From assembly GCF_900099705.1 (NCBI RefSeq), contig NZ_LT629695.1:2170001-2234000 (forward strand): DNA of 64,000 bases. Direction: 5' to 3'. The notes beneath the pieces are model-generated. The model ran no database searches and was not told where the DNA came from. It saw nothing but the letters and a program-made list of their open reading frames with translations. A program made the translations under genes and the position numbers. The stretch's first letter is position 1; each line of letters opens with the position of its first letter. This stretch comes from Agrococcus jejuensis (GTDB lineage Bacteria > Actinomycetota > Actinomycetes > Actinomycetales > Microbacteriaceae). Positions 1 through 7,179 of this stretch are shown one piece after another.

Positions 1-728
1 ACCTGCAGGACCCGCCCGAGAACATCCCCGAGTTCGTCGAGCGCTGGGAGCAGGGCGACAAGGTCGTCGTCGGCCAGCGCCGCTCGAGCGACGAGGGCTG
101 GTTCATGACGGTGCTGCGCCGCATGTACTACACGACGATCCGCCACCTGTCGGACACGACGCAGATCGCCCGCTTCACCGGCTACGGCCTCTACGACCGC
201 GAGTTCGTCGAGACGCTCAAGGACATCGACGACGTGCAGCCGTTCTTCAAGGCCGTCGTCGCCGAGTACGGCCTCGACATCGCGATCGTGCAGTACGACC
301 AGGCGAAGAGCGCTCGCGGCAAGTCGAACTTCAACTTCCTGAAGAACTACGACTTCGCCATGCAGGGCCTCACCGCCTCGACGAAGCTCATGATGCGCTT
401 CGCGACCTTCCTCGCCGGCATCGTCGCGCTCGTGTGCCTCGGCGTCGCCGTCTTCGTGCTCGTGAACAAGCTCATCGACTGGGAGCGCTACTCGGCCGGC
501 GAGGCGTCGGTGACGGTCGGCATCTTCCTGCTCGGCGCCGTGCAGCTGTTCTTCATCGGCGTGCTCGGCGAGTACATCCTCAGCATCAACGGCCGCATCA
601 CGCGCAAGCCGCGCGTCGTCGTGGGCGAGTGGGTCAACCTGCGCGGCAGCCGCGCCGGCCGCCTGCCCGACGCCGCGCCCGCGACGCGCTCGGACGAGAC
701 CGAGCAGCCGCGCCCCGAGACGGCCTGA
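1..728 (+). CDS. Glycosyltransferase family 2, polyprenyl-phosphate type (5' partial)
   Basis: The gene runs in from upstream; the open frame starts at base 3. The first residues read LQDPPE, the conserved block that follows the catalytic DAD motif in the DPM1/GtrB group, which transfers a sugar from a nucleotide donor to undecaprenyl phosphate. Later come a short cytosolic part and two hydrophobic segments (about visible residues 131-156 and 170-192), the usual GtrB topology of a catalytic domain followed by two membrane helices, then a polar tail. The stop TGA overlaps the ATG of the next gene (GtrA) by one base. GtrB and GtrA work together: one makes the lipid-linked sugar on the cytosolic face and the other flips it. 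The actual sugar cannot be told from sequence. The N-terminal nucleotide-binding half lies outside the window. Confidence 0.9.
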   Translation, partial: LQDPPENIPEFVERWEQGDKVVVGQRRSSDEGWFMTVLRRMYYTTIRHLSDTTQIARFTGYGLYDREFVETLKDIDDVQPFFKAVVAEYGLDIAIVQYDQAKSARGKSNFNFLKNYDFAMQGLTASTKLMMRFATFLAGIVALVCLGVAVFVLVNKLIDWERYSAGEASVTVGIFLLGAVQLFFIGVLGEYILSINGRITRKPRVVVGEWVNLRGSRAGRLPDAAPATRSDETEQPRPETA

Positions 729-1234
729 TGGCAGCGGCAGCCGGGGCGACGCCCGACGCGGCCGGCGCAGTCGACCCCCGCAGCGTGCGGATGCGCAGGC
801 TCGCCATCCAGTTCGGCAAGTTCCTCATCGTCGGCGGCATCTCGTTCTCGGTCGACTACGGCCTGTTCCTGCTGCTGCACACGGTGCTCGGCGTGCCCTA
901 CGTGGCCGCGAGCACCATCTCGTTCTCGCTGTCGCTCATCCTCAACTACGTGCTCACGCTGAAGTTCGTGTTCGTGGCGCAGCCGGGCCGCTCGATCGCG
1001 AAGGAGTTCGCGATCTACGTCGGGCTCAACATCGTGGCGCTCGGGCTCAACCAGCTCATCCTCTTCCTGTCGGTCGAGCTGCTGCACGTGTGGCCCGAGA
1101 TCGGCAAGCTCATCGCGACCGCCATCGTGCTGGTCTACAACTTCATCGCCCGCAAGATGCTCATCGAGCGTCCGGGACGAGCGGCTGCACCAGCCGCAGA
1201 CGATCGCATCGACGAGACGAGGCACCAGGCATGA
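728..1234 (+). CDS. GtrA family membrane protein (lipid-linked sugar flippase)
   Basis: A 168-residue protein with four predicted membrane helices at about residues 29-50, 57-80, 93-115 and 122-142, and the GtrA hallmark FLIVGGISFSVDYGLF. Family members are thought to translocate undecaprenyl-phosphate-linked sugars made by the GtrB-type enzyme. The ATG overlaps the upstream glycosyltransferase stop by one base, and the stop overlaps the next gene's ATG by four, so the three are almost certainly translated together. The size and helix count are normal for the family. The substrate is unknown. Confidence 0.88.
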   Translation: MAAAAGATPDAAGAVDPRSVRMRRLAIQFGKFLIVGGISFSVDYGLFLLLHTVLGVPYVAASTISFSLSLILNYVLTLKFVFVAQPGRSIAKEFAIYVGLNIVALGLNQLILFLSVELLHVWPEIGKLIATAIVLVYNFIARKMLIERPGRAAAPAADDRIDETRHQA

Positions 1235-3279
1235 CGAACGACGAGCGGGACCGCGCCGGGGTCGAGGAGACCGCTGCGGCCGAGCAGGCCGAGTCGCCGG
1301 TGGCGACCGACGTCGAGACGCCGGCAGCGGCAGCGCCGGCCGAGCCGCGCCGCCCGATCGGCGAGCGCGTCGGCGGCGCGCTCGACCGCGCGCAGGCCCG
1401 CGTCGGTGCCGGCGTCGGCCGCGCGGGCGACGCCGTGCTCGCGATCCCCGTCGGCCGCTGGTGGCGTCGCGTCGAGCGCCCCGGCATCGGCGACTGGGTG
1501 CTGCTGGGTGCCGTCTCGCTGCTCGCGTTCGTCACCTTCCTCTACGGCGACGTGCGCGTGACGTACGAGCACACCTTCAACTTCCTCGACGCCGTCGCCG
1601 CCGGCCGCGTGCAGGACTTCTACCAGATCGCCATCGACAACGGCACGTTCGGCCACCCGGCCGTGTACGACATCCCCGTCTACATGGTGTTCGCCGTCTG
1701 GAACCTGCCGACGTGGCTCATCCACCAGGTCGTCGAGTTCGACTACCTGTCGTCGGTGCCCGCGCAGCTGTGGGCCAAGGCGATGATGGTGTTCTTCCTC
1801 GTCGTCGCCGTGAAGGTGCTCATGGACATCGCCCGCACGGCGGGCATGAGCGTGGGCCGCTCGCGCTGGGTCGGCTTCGTGTTCGCGTCGTCGATGGCCG
1901 TCATCGTGCCGGTGCTCGTCATCGTGCAGTACGACATCGTCTCGGTCGCCGTCATGCTGCTGGGCATCCGCGCCTACCTGCAGGGCCGCACGCGCGCGTT
2001 CCTGCTGTGGTTCCTCGCCGCGAACACGCTGAAGCTGTTCTCGGTCTTCGTCTTCATCCCGCTGATCCTGCTCAAGGAGAAGCGTCTGCTGCACGCCGGC
2101 GGCCAGCTCGTCGTCGGCATGCTCGGCCTCGTCGTGTGCCGCCTGCTGTACCGCGGCGACGTCGCCTACGAGATCTCGACCGGTGGCTTCACCGACCTCA
2201 TGCTGCAGCGCCTCACCGTCGCGGGCGTGCCGTGGCACTCGGGCTTCACGGTGCCGCTGTTCGTCGTCACGATGGTGGGCCTCGCGATCTTCGCGTACGT
2301 GCGCCGCGCCGACACGCCTCGCGAGCTGCTCGCGTTCGCGACGTACCTGCCGCTCGTCGCGTTCCTCGCGTTCTCGGTGCTCGTGCCGCTCAACCCGTAC
2401 TGGATCGTGCTGATGGCGCCGTTCTCGGCGCTCATCATCTTCCTCAACCCGAGGCACCTGACGCTCAACGTGCTGCTCGAGACGAGCATCGCGACGGCGC
2501 TCGTGCTCATCTACTCGATGGTCGGGTTCTCGATGTACACGCGCGACATGTTCGCGCAGCTGCTGCTGGGTCGCGTGCTGCCCGGGGCGGAGGAGCAGCG
2601 GTTCCGCAGCGTGCAGGACCTGCTGGTCGGGGCTGGGCTGGACAAGTACCTCCCGTTCCTCATCGGGTTCCTGCTCGCGTGCGCCGTCGCGGTGCTCGTG
2701 CTCAACTACCCGCGCCGCTCGCTGCTCGAGGGCATGCCGAACGTGGAGCCCGTGCAGCGCAGCGTCATGTGGCTGCGCCTCGTAGCCGTCGTCGCGTTCT
2801 TCGCGCTGCAGTTCGCCATGTACCTGCTGCCCGCGAAGCCGCCGCTGTACTCGTCGGTCACCGACACCCCCATCACGGGCGCGGCCGACATCATGCTGCC
2901 GGGGTCGTCGGTCGAGCAGGACTTCGTCGTGGAGTCGGATGCCGCGGTGGAGGAGCTGCAGGTCGGGTTCTCGACCGACGCGCAGTGGATCAACACCGCC
3001 GCCGTCGCGCTCACGCTCGTCGACGCGTCGGGCACCGAGGTCTACTCGGGCACGGCGCCGGTCAACGCGCTCGGCGTCGGCCTCACCGCGTTCGAGACGC
3101 CGGGCCTCGTGCTCGCCGGCGGCGAGACGTACACCGTGCGGCTCACGACGCAGGAGAGCGACAGCGACGGCCGCGTGTTCGTGCTGCTCAACCCCGCCGT
3201 CGACCGCGAGCTGACGCTCGAGGACGGTCAGGAGGTCGCGGGCGACCTCATGCTGCAGGTCGTCGGCTCGCCGCAGTAG
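1231..3279 (+). CDS. Multi-pass membrane protein, GT-C glycosyltransferase-like
   Basis: A 682-residue protein. The first ~85 residues are Ala/Glu/Arg-rich and probably cytosolic. A long membrane region follows with roughly ten or more hydrophobic segments (about residues 85-560), and then a ~110-residue extracytoplasmic beta-rich tail. There is no strict motif I can name. The topology, the acidic residues early in the membrane part, and the position directly behind a GtrB-GtrA pair suggest a GT-C enzyme that uses the flipped lipid-linked sugar outside the membrane, for example on a wall polymer. The start codon overlaps the GtrA stop (ATGA). A strong hairpin follows the gene at 3293-3327. 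The enzymatic role is inferred from context. Confidence 0.7.
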   Translation: MTNDERDRAGVEETAAAEQAESPVATDVETPAAAAPAEPRRPIGERVGGALDRAQARVGAGVGRAGDAVLAIPVGRWWRRVERPGIGDWVLLGAVSLLAFVTFLYGDVRVTYEHTFNFLDAVAAGRVQDFYQIAIDNGTFGHPAVYDIPVYMVFAVWNLPTWLIHQVVEFDYLSSVPAQLWAKAMMVFFLVVAVKVLMDIARTAGMSVGRSRWVGFVFASSMAVIVPVLVIVQYDIVSVAVMLLGIRAYLQGRTRAFLLWFLAANTLKLFSVFVFIPLILLKEKRLLHAGGQLVVGMLGLVVCRLLYRGDVAYEISTGGFTDLMLQRLTVAGVPWHSGFTVPLFVVTMVGLAIFAYVRRADTPRELLAFATYLPLVAFLAFSVLVPLNPYWIVLMAPFSALIIFLNPRHLTLNVLLETSIATALVLIYSMVGFSMYTRDMFAQLLLGRVLPGAEEQRFRSVQDLLVGAGLDKYLPFLIGFLLACAVAVLVLNYPRRSLLEGMPNVEPVQRSVMWLRLVAVVAFFALQFAMYLLPAKPPLYSSVTDTPITGAADIMLPGSSVEQDFVVESDAAVEELQVGFSTDAQWINTAAVALTLVDASGTEVYSGTAPVNALGVGLTAFETPGLVLAGGETYTVRLTTQESDSDGRVFVLLNPAVDRELTLEDGQEVAGDLMLQVVGSPQ

Positions 3280-3292
3280 CGACGCGTCGCAG

Positions 3293-3327
3293 GGATGCGC
3301 CGGCCCGCCTCGCGGGTCGGCGCATCC
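3293..3327 (+). terminator. Hairpin terminator after the glycan operon
   Basis: Sixteen-base arms (3293-3308 and 3312-3327) with one G/T mismatch and a CTC loop, lying 14 bases after the stop. No T-run follows, as is common in high-GC actinobacteria. Confidence 0.55.
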
Positions 3328-3343
3328 GCGTCTCCGGGCGCCC

Positions 3344-3374
3344 TTGACATTGACGCTGCGTCAACTCCTACCGT
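3344..3374 (+). promoter_or_regulatory. MerR-type promoter with 19-bp spacer and central operator
   Basis: TTGACA (3344-3349) and TACCGT (3369-3374) are separated by 19 bp, the over-long spacer typical of MerR-activated promoters. A perfect 7-1-7 palindrome, TTGACGCTGCGTCAA (3350-3364), fills the spacer. The -10 ends 7 bases before the ATG at 3382, so the transcript is probably leaderless. The arrangement predicts autoregulation by the gene it precedes. Confidence 0.8.
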
Positions 3375-3381
3375 GGTCGGC

Positions 3382-4116
3382 ATGGAGTGGTCGATCCAGC
3401 AGCTCGCACGCCTCGCAGGCGTGACCTCGCGCACCCTGCGGCACTACGGCGACGTGGGGCTGCTCGAGCCGAGCCGCGTCGGCACGAACGGGTACCGCTA
3501 CTACGACGCACGCTCGCTGCCGCGGCTGCAGCGCATCCTGCTGCTGCGCCAGCTCGGCGTCGGCATCCCGGCCATCCGCGAGTCGCTCGCGGGCGGGTCG
3601 GATGCGGATGCGCTCGACCATCACCTGCGGTGGCTGCGCCAGGAGCGCGACCGCATCGACCGGCAGATCCGCGCCGTGGAGCACACGGTGACGACGACGA
3701 GAGAGGGAGGCGCCATGGACGCGCGCCAGGCATTCGACGGGTTCGACCACACGCGGTACGAGCAGGAGGTCACCGAGCGCTGGGGTGCCGACGCGTGGCG
3801 CTCGAGCCAGGACTGGTGGGGCTCGCTCGGCGACGAGGGTCGCGCGGCGTTCCAGCAGGAGCACGTCGACCTCGTCGCCGGGTACGCGGCGGCGCTGACG
3901 GCCGGGGAGACGCCGACCTCGGAGGCGGCGCAGGCGCTCGCCGCGCGCCACTGGCGCTGGATCGCCGCGAGCTGGCAGCGCGAGCCCGAGGTCGAGGCGT
4001 TCGTCGGCCTCGCCGACACGTACGTCGCCGTCGAGCGCTTCGCCGCGGCGTACGGCGGGCCGGAGGCCGCGGCGTACGTGCGGGAGGCGATGCGGGCGTA
4101 CGCGGCGGGGCGCTGA
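3382..4116 (+). CDS. MerR family regulator with TipAS ligand-binding domain
   Basis: A 244-residue, TipA-like regulator. Residues 1-70 are a MerR winged helix (SIQQLARLAGVTSRTLRHYG then YRYYD), followed by a dimerisation coiled coil to about residue 108 and a C-terminal TipAS domain (DGFDHTRYEQEVTERWG and WRWI). TipAS domains bind thiopeptide and other amphiphilic compounds, and the DNA-bound regulator then activates its own promoter. The start at 3382 fits the promoter only 7 bases upstream; an earlier in-frame ATG at 3295 would lie upstream of that promoter. A second in-frame ATG at 3715, preceded by GAGGGAGG (3703-3710), could yield a free 133-residue TipAS form, as known for Streptomyces tipA. 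No partner gene follows in the same operon. Confidence 0.88.
   Translation: MEWSIQQLARLAGVTSRTLRHYGDVGLLEPSRVGTNGYRYYDARSLPRLQRILLLRQLGVGIPAIRESLAGGSDADALDHHLRWLRQERDRIDRQIRAVEHTVTTTREGGAMDARQAFDGFDHTRYEQEVTERWGADAWRSSQDWWGSLGDEGRAAFQQEHVDLVAGYAAALTAGETPTSEAAQALAARHWRWIAASWQREPEVEAFVGLADTYVAVERFAAAYGGPEAAAYVREAMRAYAAGR
3703..3717 (+). promoter_or_regulatory. Internal ribosome binding site for a short TipAS form
   Basis: GAGGGAGG sits 4 bases before an in-frame ATG (3715). This is one of the strongest Shine-Dalgarno sites in the window, yet it lies inside a coding region, exactly at the linker between the MerR and TipAS domains. Confidence 0.65.
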
Positions 4117-4143
4117 CCCATCCGTCGGCGAGACGCCCTCCCG

Positions 4144-4301
4144 CAGCTGGTCGAGGAGCGCGCGAGCCGCCAGGCGAGCCCGCGTCACGAGACCACGCGA
4201 TCGCCGCTCCTGCCCAGCCATGCGCGTGGTCGCGTCGGGCGGGCACGTCGCGTGGTCTCGTGACGCGGAGGCGCTGCGCGCCTGCGCTCCTCGACCAGCT
4301 G
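4144..4301. repeat. Long inverted repeat, arms 57 and 54 bp
   Basis: The intergenic stretch 4117-4431 holds an imperfect inverted repeat. The arm at 4144-4200 begins CAGCTGGTCGAGGAGCGC, and the arm at 4248-4301 is its complement, with the inner blocks also matching (CGCGTCACGAGACCACGCGA). The loop is 4201-4247. It could act as a terminator for the MerR gene or be a repetitive intergenic element; similar GGTCGAGGAGCG-type repeats are common in related actinobacteria. No gene is visible in this stretch. Confidence 0.75.
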
Positions 4302-4401
4302 GAGTGGGCGTCCTCGATGCGGGCCGCGATGCGGCCGTCGTCACACGACCCCTCTGTTACGACGCATGACGGGCCGACATGCGATGATCCGCCGCCCTCC
4401 G

Positions 4402-4426
4402 TAGCGTCGGCAGGGTCGGGAGGAGG
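4402..4426 (+). promoter_or_regulatory. -10 box and ribosome binding site of the ABC importer operon
   Basis: TAGCGT at 4402-4407 is a likely -10, followed by a very short leader with the Shine-Dalgarno GGGAGGAGG (4418-4426) before the GTG at 4432. Confidence 0.5.
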
Positions 4427-4431
4427 CCATC

Positions 4432-5244
4432 GTGGCTGCAGTCGAGCTCGGCGACCGCCTCGCAGGCCTGTCGCTCGGACGCTCCACCCCCGCGACGGTG
4501 CGCGTGACCGGCCTCGGCCGCGCGTTCGGCGACCGCCCCGTGCTCGACGGCGTCGACCTCGAGGTCGCGCCCGGCGAGATCGTCGCGATCCTCGGCGCCT
4601 CCGGCTCGGGCAAGTCGACGCTGCTGCGCATCGTCGGCGGCCTCGACGCCCCGACGGCCGGCACCGTGACGATCGACGACCATGAGGTCGCCGGCATCGA
4701 CGACCGCGTCGCGATCGGCTTCCAGGAGCCGCGGCTGCTGCCGTGGCGCACCGTGGCCGACAACGTCGCCTACGGCCTTCCCGCCGGCATCGCGAAGGAT
4801 GCGGGCCGCGCCCGCGTCGCCGCGCTGCTCGAGCTCGTCGGCCTCGCCGACTTCGCCGGGCACCGCCCGCGCGCGATCTCCGGCGGCATGGCGCAGCGCA
4901 CCTCCCTCGCCCGGGCCCTCGCCCGCGACCCCGGCGTGCTGCTGCTCGACGAGCCGTTCGGCGCGCTCGACGCCCTCACGCGCATGCGCATGCAGGACCT
5001 GCTGCTCGGCGTGCTCGACACGGCACCGACCACCGTGCTGCTCGTGACGCACGACGTCGAGGAGGCGCTGCAGGTCGCCGACCGCGTCGTGCTGCTCGGC
5101 AGCGACCCCGACCGGGCCGGCGCGCGCATCCAGCAGATCGTCACCGTGCCCGGCGAGCGTCCCCGCGACCGCGGCTCCGCCGAGCTCGCCGAGCTGCGGG
5201 CCGAGCTGCTCGCGGGCCTCGGCATCGACCGGCACGCGCACTAG
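4432..5244 (+). CDS. ABC transporter ATP-binding protein, nitrate/sulfonate/taurine family
   Basis: A 270-residue ATPase with Walker A GASGSGKST (55-63), Q-loop glutamine at about 98, signature ISGGMAQR (149-156), Walker B VLLLDEP (169-175) and switch histidine in VTHDVEEAL. The sequence places it in the SsuB/TauB/NrtD group that powers import of sulfonates, nitrate, bicarbonate or thiamine precursors. It starts with GTG behind GGGAGGAGG. It is followed by the lipoprotein binding component (55-bp gap) and the permease, so a complete SsuBAC-type importer is present. The substrate is not determined by the ATPase. Confidence 0.92.
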   Translation: MAAVELGDRLAGLSLGRSTPATVRVTGLGRAFGDRPVLDGVDLEVAPGEIVAILGASGSGKSTLLRIVGGLDAPTAGTVTIDDHEVAGIDDRVAIGFQEPRLLPWRTVADNVAYGLPAGIAKDAGRARVAALLELVGLADFAGHRPRAISGGMAQRTSLARALARDPGVLLLDEPFGALDALTRMRMQDLLLGVLDTAPTTVLLVTHDVEEALQVADRVVLLGSDPDRAGARIQQIVTVPGERPRDRGSAELAELRAELLAGLGIDRHAH

Positions 5245-5299
5245 ACCCCGCATCGCTCGTTCCCGAGACCCGCCGCCCGACCAGCACCGAGAGATCCCC

Positions 5300-6316
5300 A
5301 TGGCACGCACCACCACCTCCCGCCTCGCCGCCCTCGCGGCAGGCGCCACCGCCGTCGCGCTCGCCCTCACGGGCTGCGTCGCAGGCGAGGACGCCCCCGC
5401 CGAGTCCGGCTCGGCCGACGGCGGCACGACGACGACCGTCGACATCGACTGGGCGACGTACAACCCGCTGTCGATCGTCATCCGCGATCAGGGATGGCTC
5501 GAGGACGCCGGCTACGACGTGAACTGGGTGCAGTCGCTCGGCTCGTCGGCCGCGAACGAGGCGCTGCGCTCGGGCGCGATCGACTTCGGCTCGACGGCCG
5601 GCTCGGCCGCACTGCTCGCTCGCGCGAACGGCGCTCCGCAGCAGATCGTGACCGTGGTGGCGCAGCCCGAGTGGGCGTCGATCGTGACCCCCGAGGGCTC
5701 CGACATCACCTCGGTGGCCGACCTGCAGGGCCGCACGGTCGCCGCCGCGCTCGGCACCGACCCGTACTTCTTCCTCGTGCAGTCGCTCGAGCAGGCAGGC
5801 CTCTCGATCGACGACGTGACGGTCGAGAACCTCGCGCACGCCGACGGCTGGGCGGCGCTGCAGGGCGGATCGGTGGATGCGTGGGCCGGCCTCGACCCCA
5901 TCACCGCCACCGCCGAGGCGGCGGGCGCGACGATCCTCGCCACCGACCTCTCGCTGAACTCGTACTCGGTGCTCAACGCCTCCGAGGAGATCATCGCGTC
6001 GGACCCCGAGCTCGTGCAGACCGTCGCCGACCTCTACGAGCAGGCGCGCGAGTGGGCGCTCGCCAACCCCGACGAGATGGCGCAGCTGCTCGCCGACGCC
6101 GCCGCGATCGACCTGTCGGTCGCGCAGGTCGTCATCGACGAGCGCGAGGGCCTCGACGTCTCGGGCGTGCCCGGCGACGAGCTGCTCTCGGTGCTCGAGC
6201 CCATCGGCGCCATCCAGGTCGAGATCGGCGACGTCGCCTCGCAGGATGCGATCGACACGGCCCTCGACACGATCCTCGCCCCGCAGTTCGCAGAGCAGGC
6301 GGTCGACGCCGGATGA
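5300..6316 (+). CDS. ABC transporter substrate-binding lipoprotein, SsuA/NMT1 type
   Basis: A 338-residue secreted lipoprotein: signal peptide with lipobox LTGC (Cys26), then a two-lobed NMT1/SsuA-like fold (motifs NPLSIVIRDQGWLEDAGYDVNW, LRSGAIDFGSTAGSAALLARANG, VADLQGRTVAAALGTDPYFF). Proteins of this family bind aliphatic sulfonates, taurine, nitrate or pyrimidine precursors outside the membrane and hand them to the permease. GAGAG lies just before the ATG. The stop overlaps the permease start by 4 bases. Sulfonates are the likeliest ligand, but this is inferred. Confidence 0.9.
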   Translation: MARTTTSRLAALAAGATAVALALTGCVAGEDAPAESGSADGGTTTTVDIDWATYNPLSIVIRDQGWLEDAGYDVNWVQSLGSSAANEALRSGAIDFGSTAGSAALLARANGAPQQIVTVVAQPEWASIVTPEGSDITSVADLQGRTVAAALGTDPYFFLVQSLEQAGLSIDDVTVENLAHADGWAALQGGSVDAWAGLDPITATAEAAGATILATDLSLNSYSVLNASEEIIASDPELVQTVADLYEQAREWALANPDEMAQLLADAAAIDLSVAQVVIDEREGLDVSGVPGDELLSVLEPIGAIQVEIGDVASQDAIDTALDTILAPQFAEQAVDAG

Positions 6317-7179
6317 CCGAGCCCACGACGCTCGCGACGCACTCGACCCGAGCTGGGGTCGAGTCGGAGCTCGACGCCGCCCGCACTCGCGGGCGGCGTC
6401 GACCGCGTCGCGGCGCGCTCGCGAACCCTGCCGTGCGCGTCGCGCTCGGCGCGCTCATCCCGCTCGTGCTGCTCGGCATCTGGTGGGCGCTGACGATCCC
6501 CGGTGCGGCGATCGTGCCGCCGTACCGCTTCGCGAGCCCGCTCGCGGTGTGGCAGGCGGGCGTCGGCCTCGCCGAGGACGGCGTGCTTGGACAGTACGCC
6601 GCCATCTCGCTGCAGCGCGTGCTGCTCGGCTTCGGCGCCGGCGCCGCGCTCGGCCTCGTCGCCGGCGGCCTCGTGGGTCTCTCGCGACTCTTCGAGTCGC
6701 TGCTCGGGCCGTTCCTCGGCATCGTGCGCGCCGTGCCGAGCCTCGCGTGGGTGCCGCTGCTCATCGTCTGGTTCCAGATCGGCGAGCAGTCGAAGGTCAT
6801 CCTCGTGGCGATCGGCGCGTTCTTCCCCGTCTTCACGACCGTCTCGCTCGCGCTGCACCACGTCGACCGCAACCTCGTCGAGGTCGCGCGTGCGTTCGGT
6901 CGTCGCACGCTCGGCACGTTCCTGTCGGTGCAGCTGCCGTCGGTGCTGCCCGCCGTGTTCACGGGCCTGCGGCTCGCGCTCGTGCAGGCATGGCTGTTCC
7001 TCGTCGCCGCCGAGCTGCTCGGCGCGTCGATGGGACTCGGATTCCTGCTCTCGCGCGGGCAGTCGACCGGTCGCGTCGACCACATCCTGCTCGCGATCAT
7101 CCTGCTCGCCGTCGCAGGCAAGCTCACCGACTCGGTGCTCGCGCTCGTGCAGCGCTGGGCTGCGAGGCGCTGGTCGTGA
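6313..7179 (+). CDS. ABC transporter permease, SsuC/TauC type
   Basis: A 288-residue inner-membrane permease. After a basic N-terminus (to ~35) there are about six helices, with the EAA coupling loop visible as VARAFGRRTLGTFLSVQLP (about residues 195-213), where it contacts the ATPase. The ATG overlaps the upstream stop (ATGA), and its own stop overlaps the GTG of the acetyl-CoA synthetase gene (GTGA). The importer and the synthetase are therefore probably one translation unit. Confidence 0.92.
   Translation: MTEPTTLATHSTRAGVESELDAARTRGRRRPRRGALANPAVRVALGALIPLVLLGIWWALTIPGAAIVPPYRFASPLAVWQAGVGLAEDGVLGQYAAISLQRVLLGFGAGAALGLVAGGLVGLSRLFESLLGPFLGIVRAVPSLAWVPLLIVWFQIGEQSKVILVAIGAFFPVFTTVSLALHHVDRNLVEVARAFGRRTLGTFLSVQLPSVLPAVFTGLRLALVQAWLFLVAAELLGASMGLGFLLSRGQSTGRVDHILLAIILLAVAGKLTDSVLALVQRWAARRWS

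Noticed and set aside
3295..3381. Upstream ATG at 3295 as the MerR start
   Set aside because: It precedes the promoter and operator and adds residues not seen in MerR proteins; the ATG at 3382 directly begins the winged helix.
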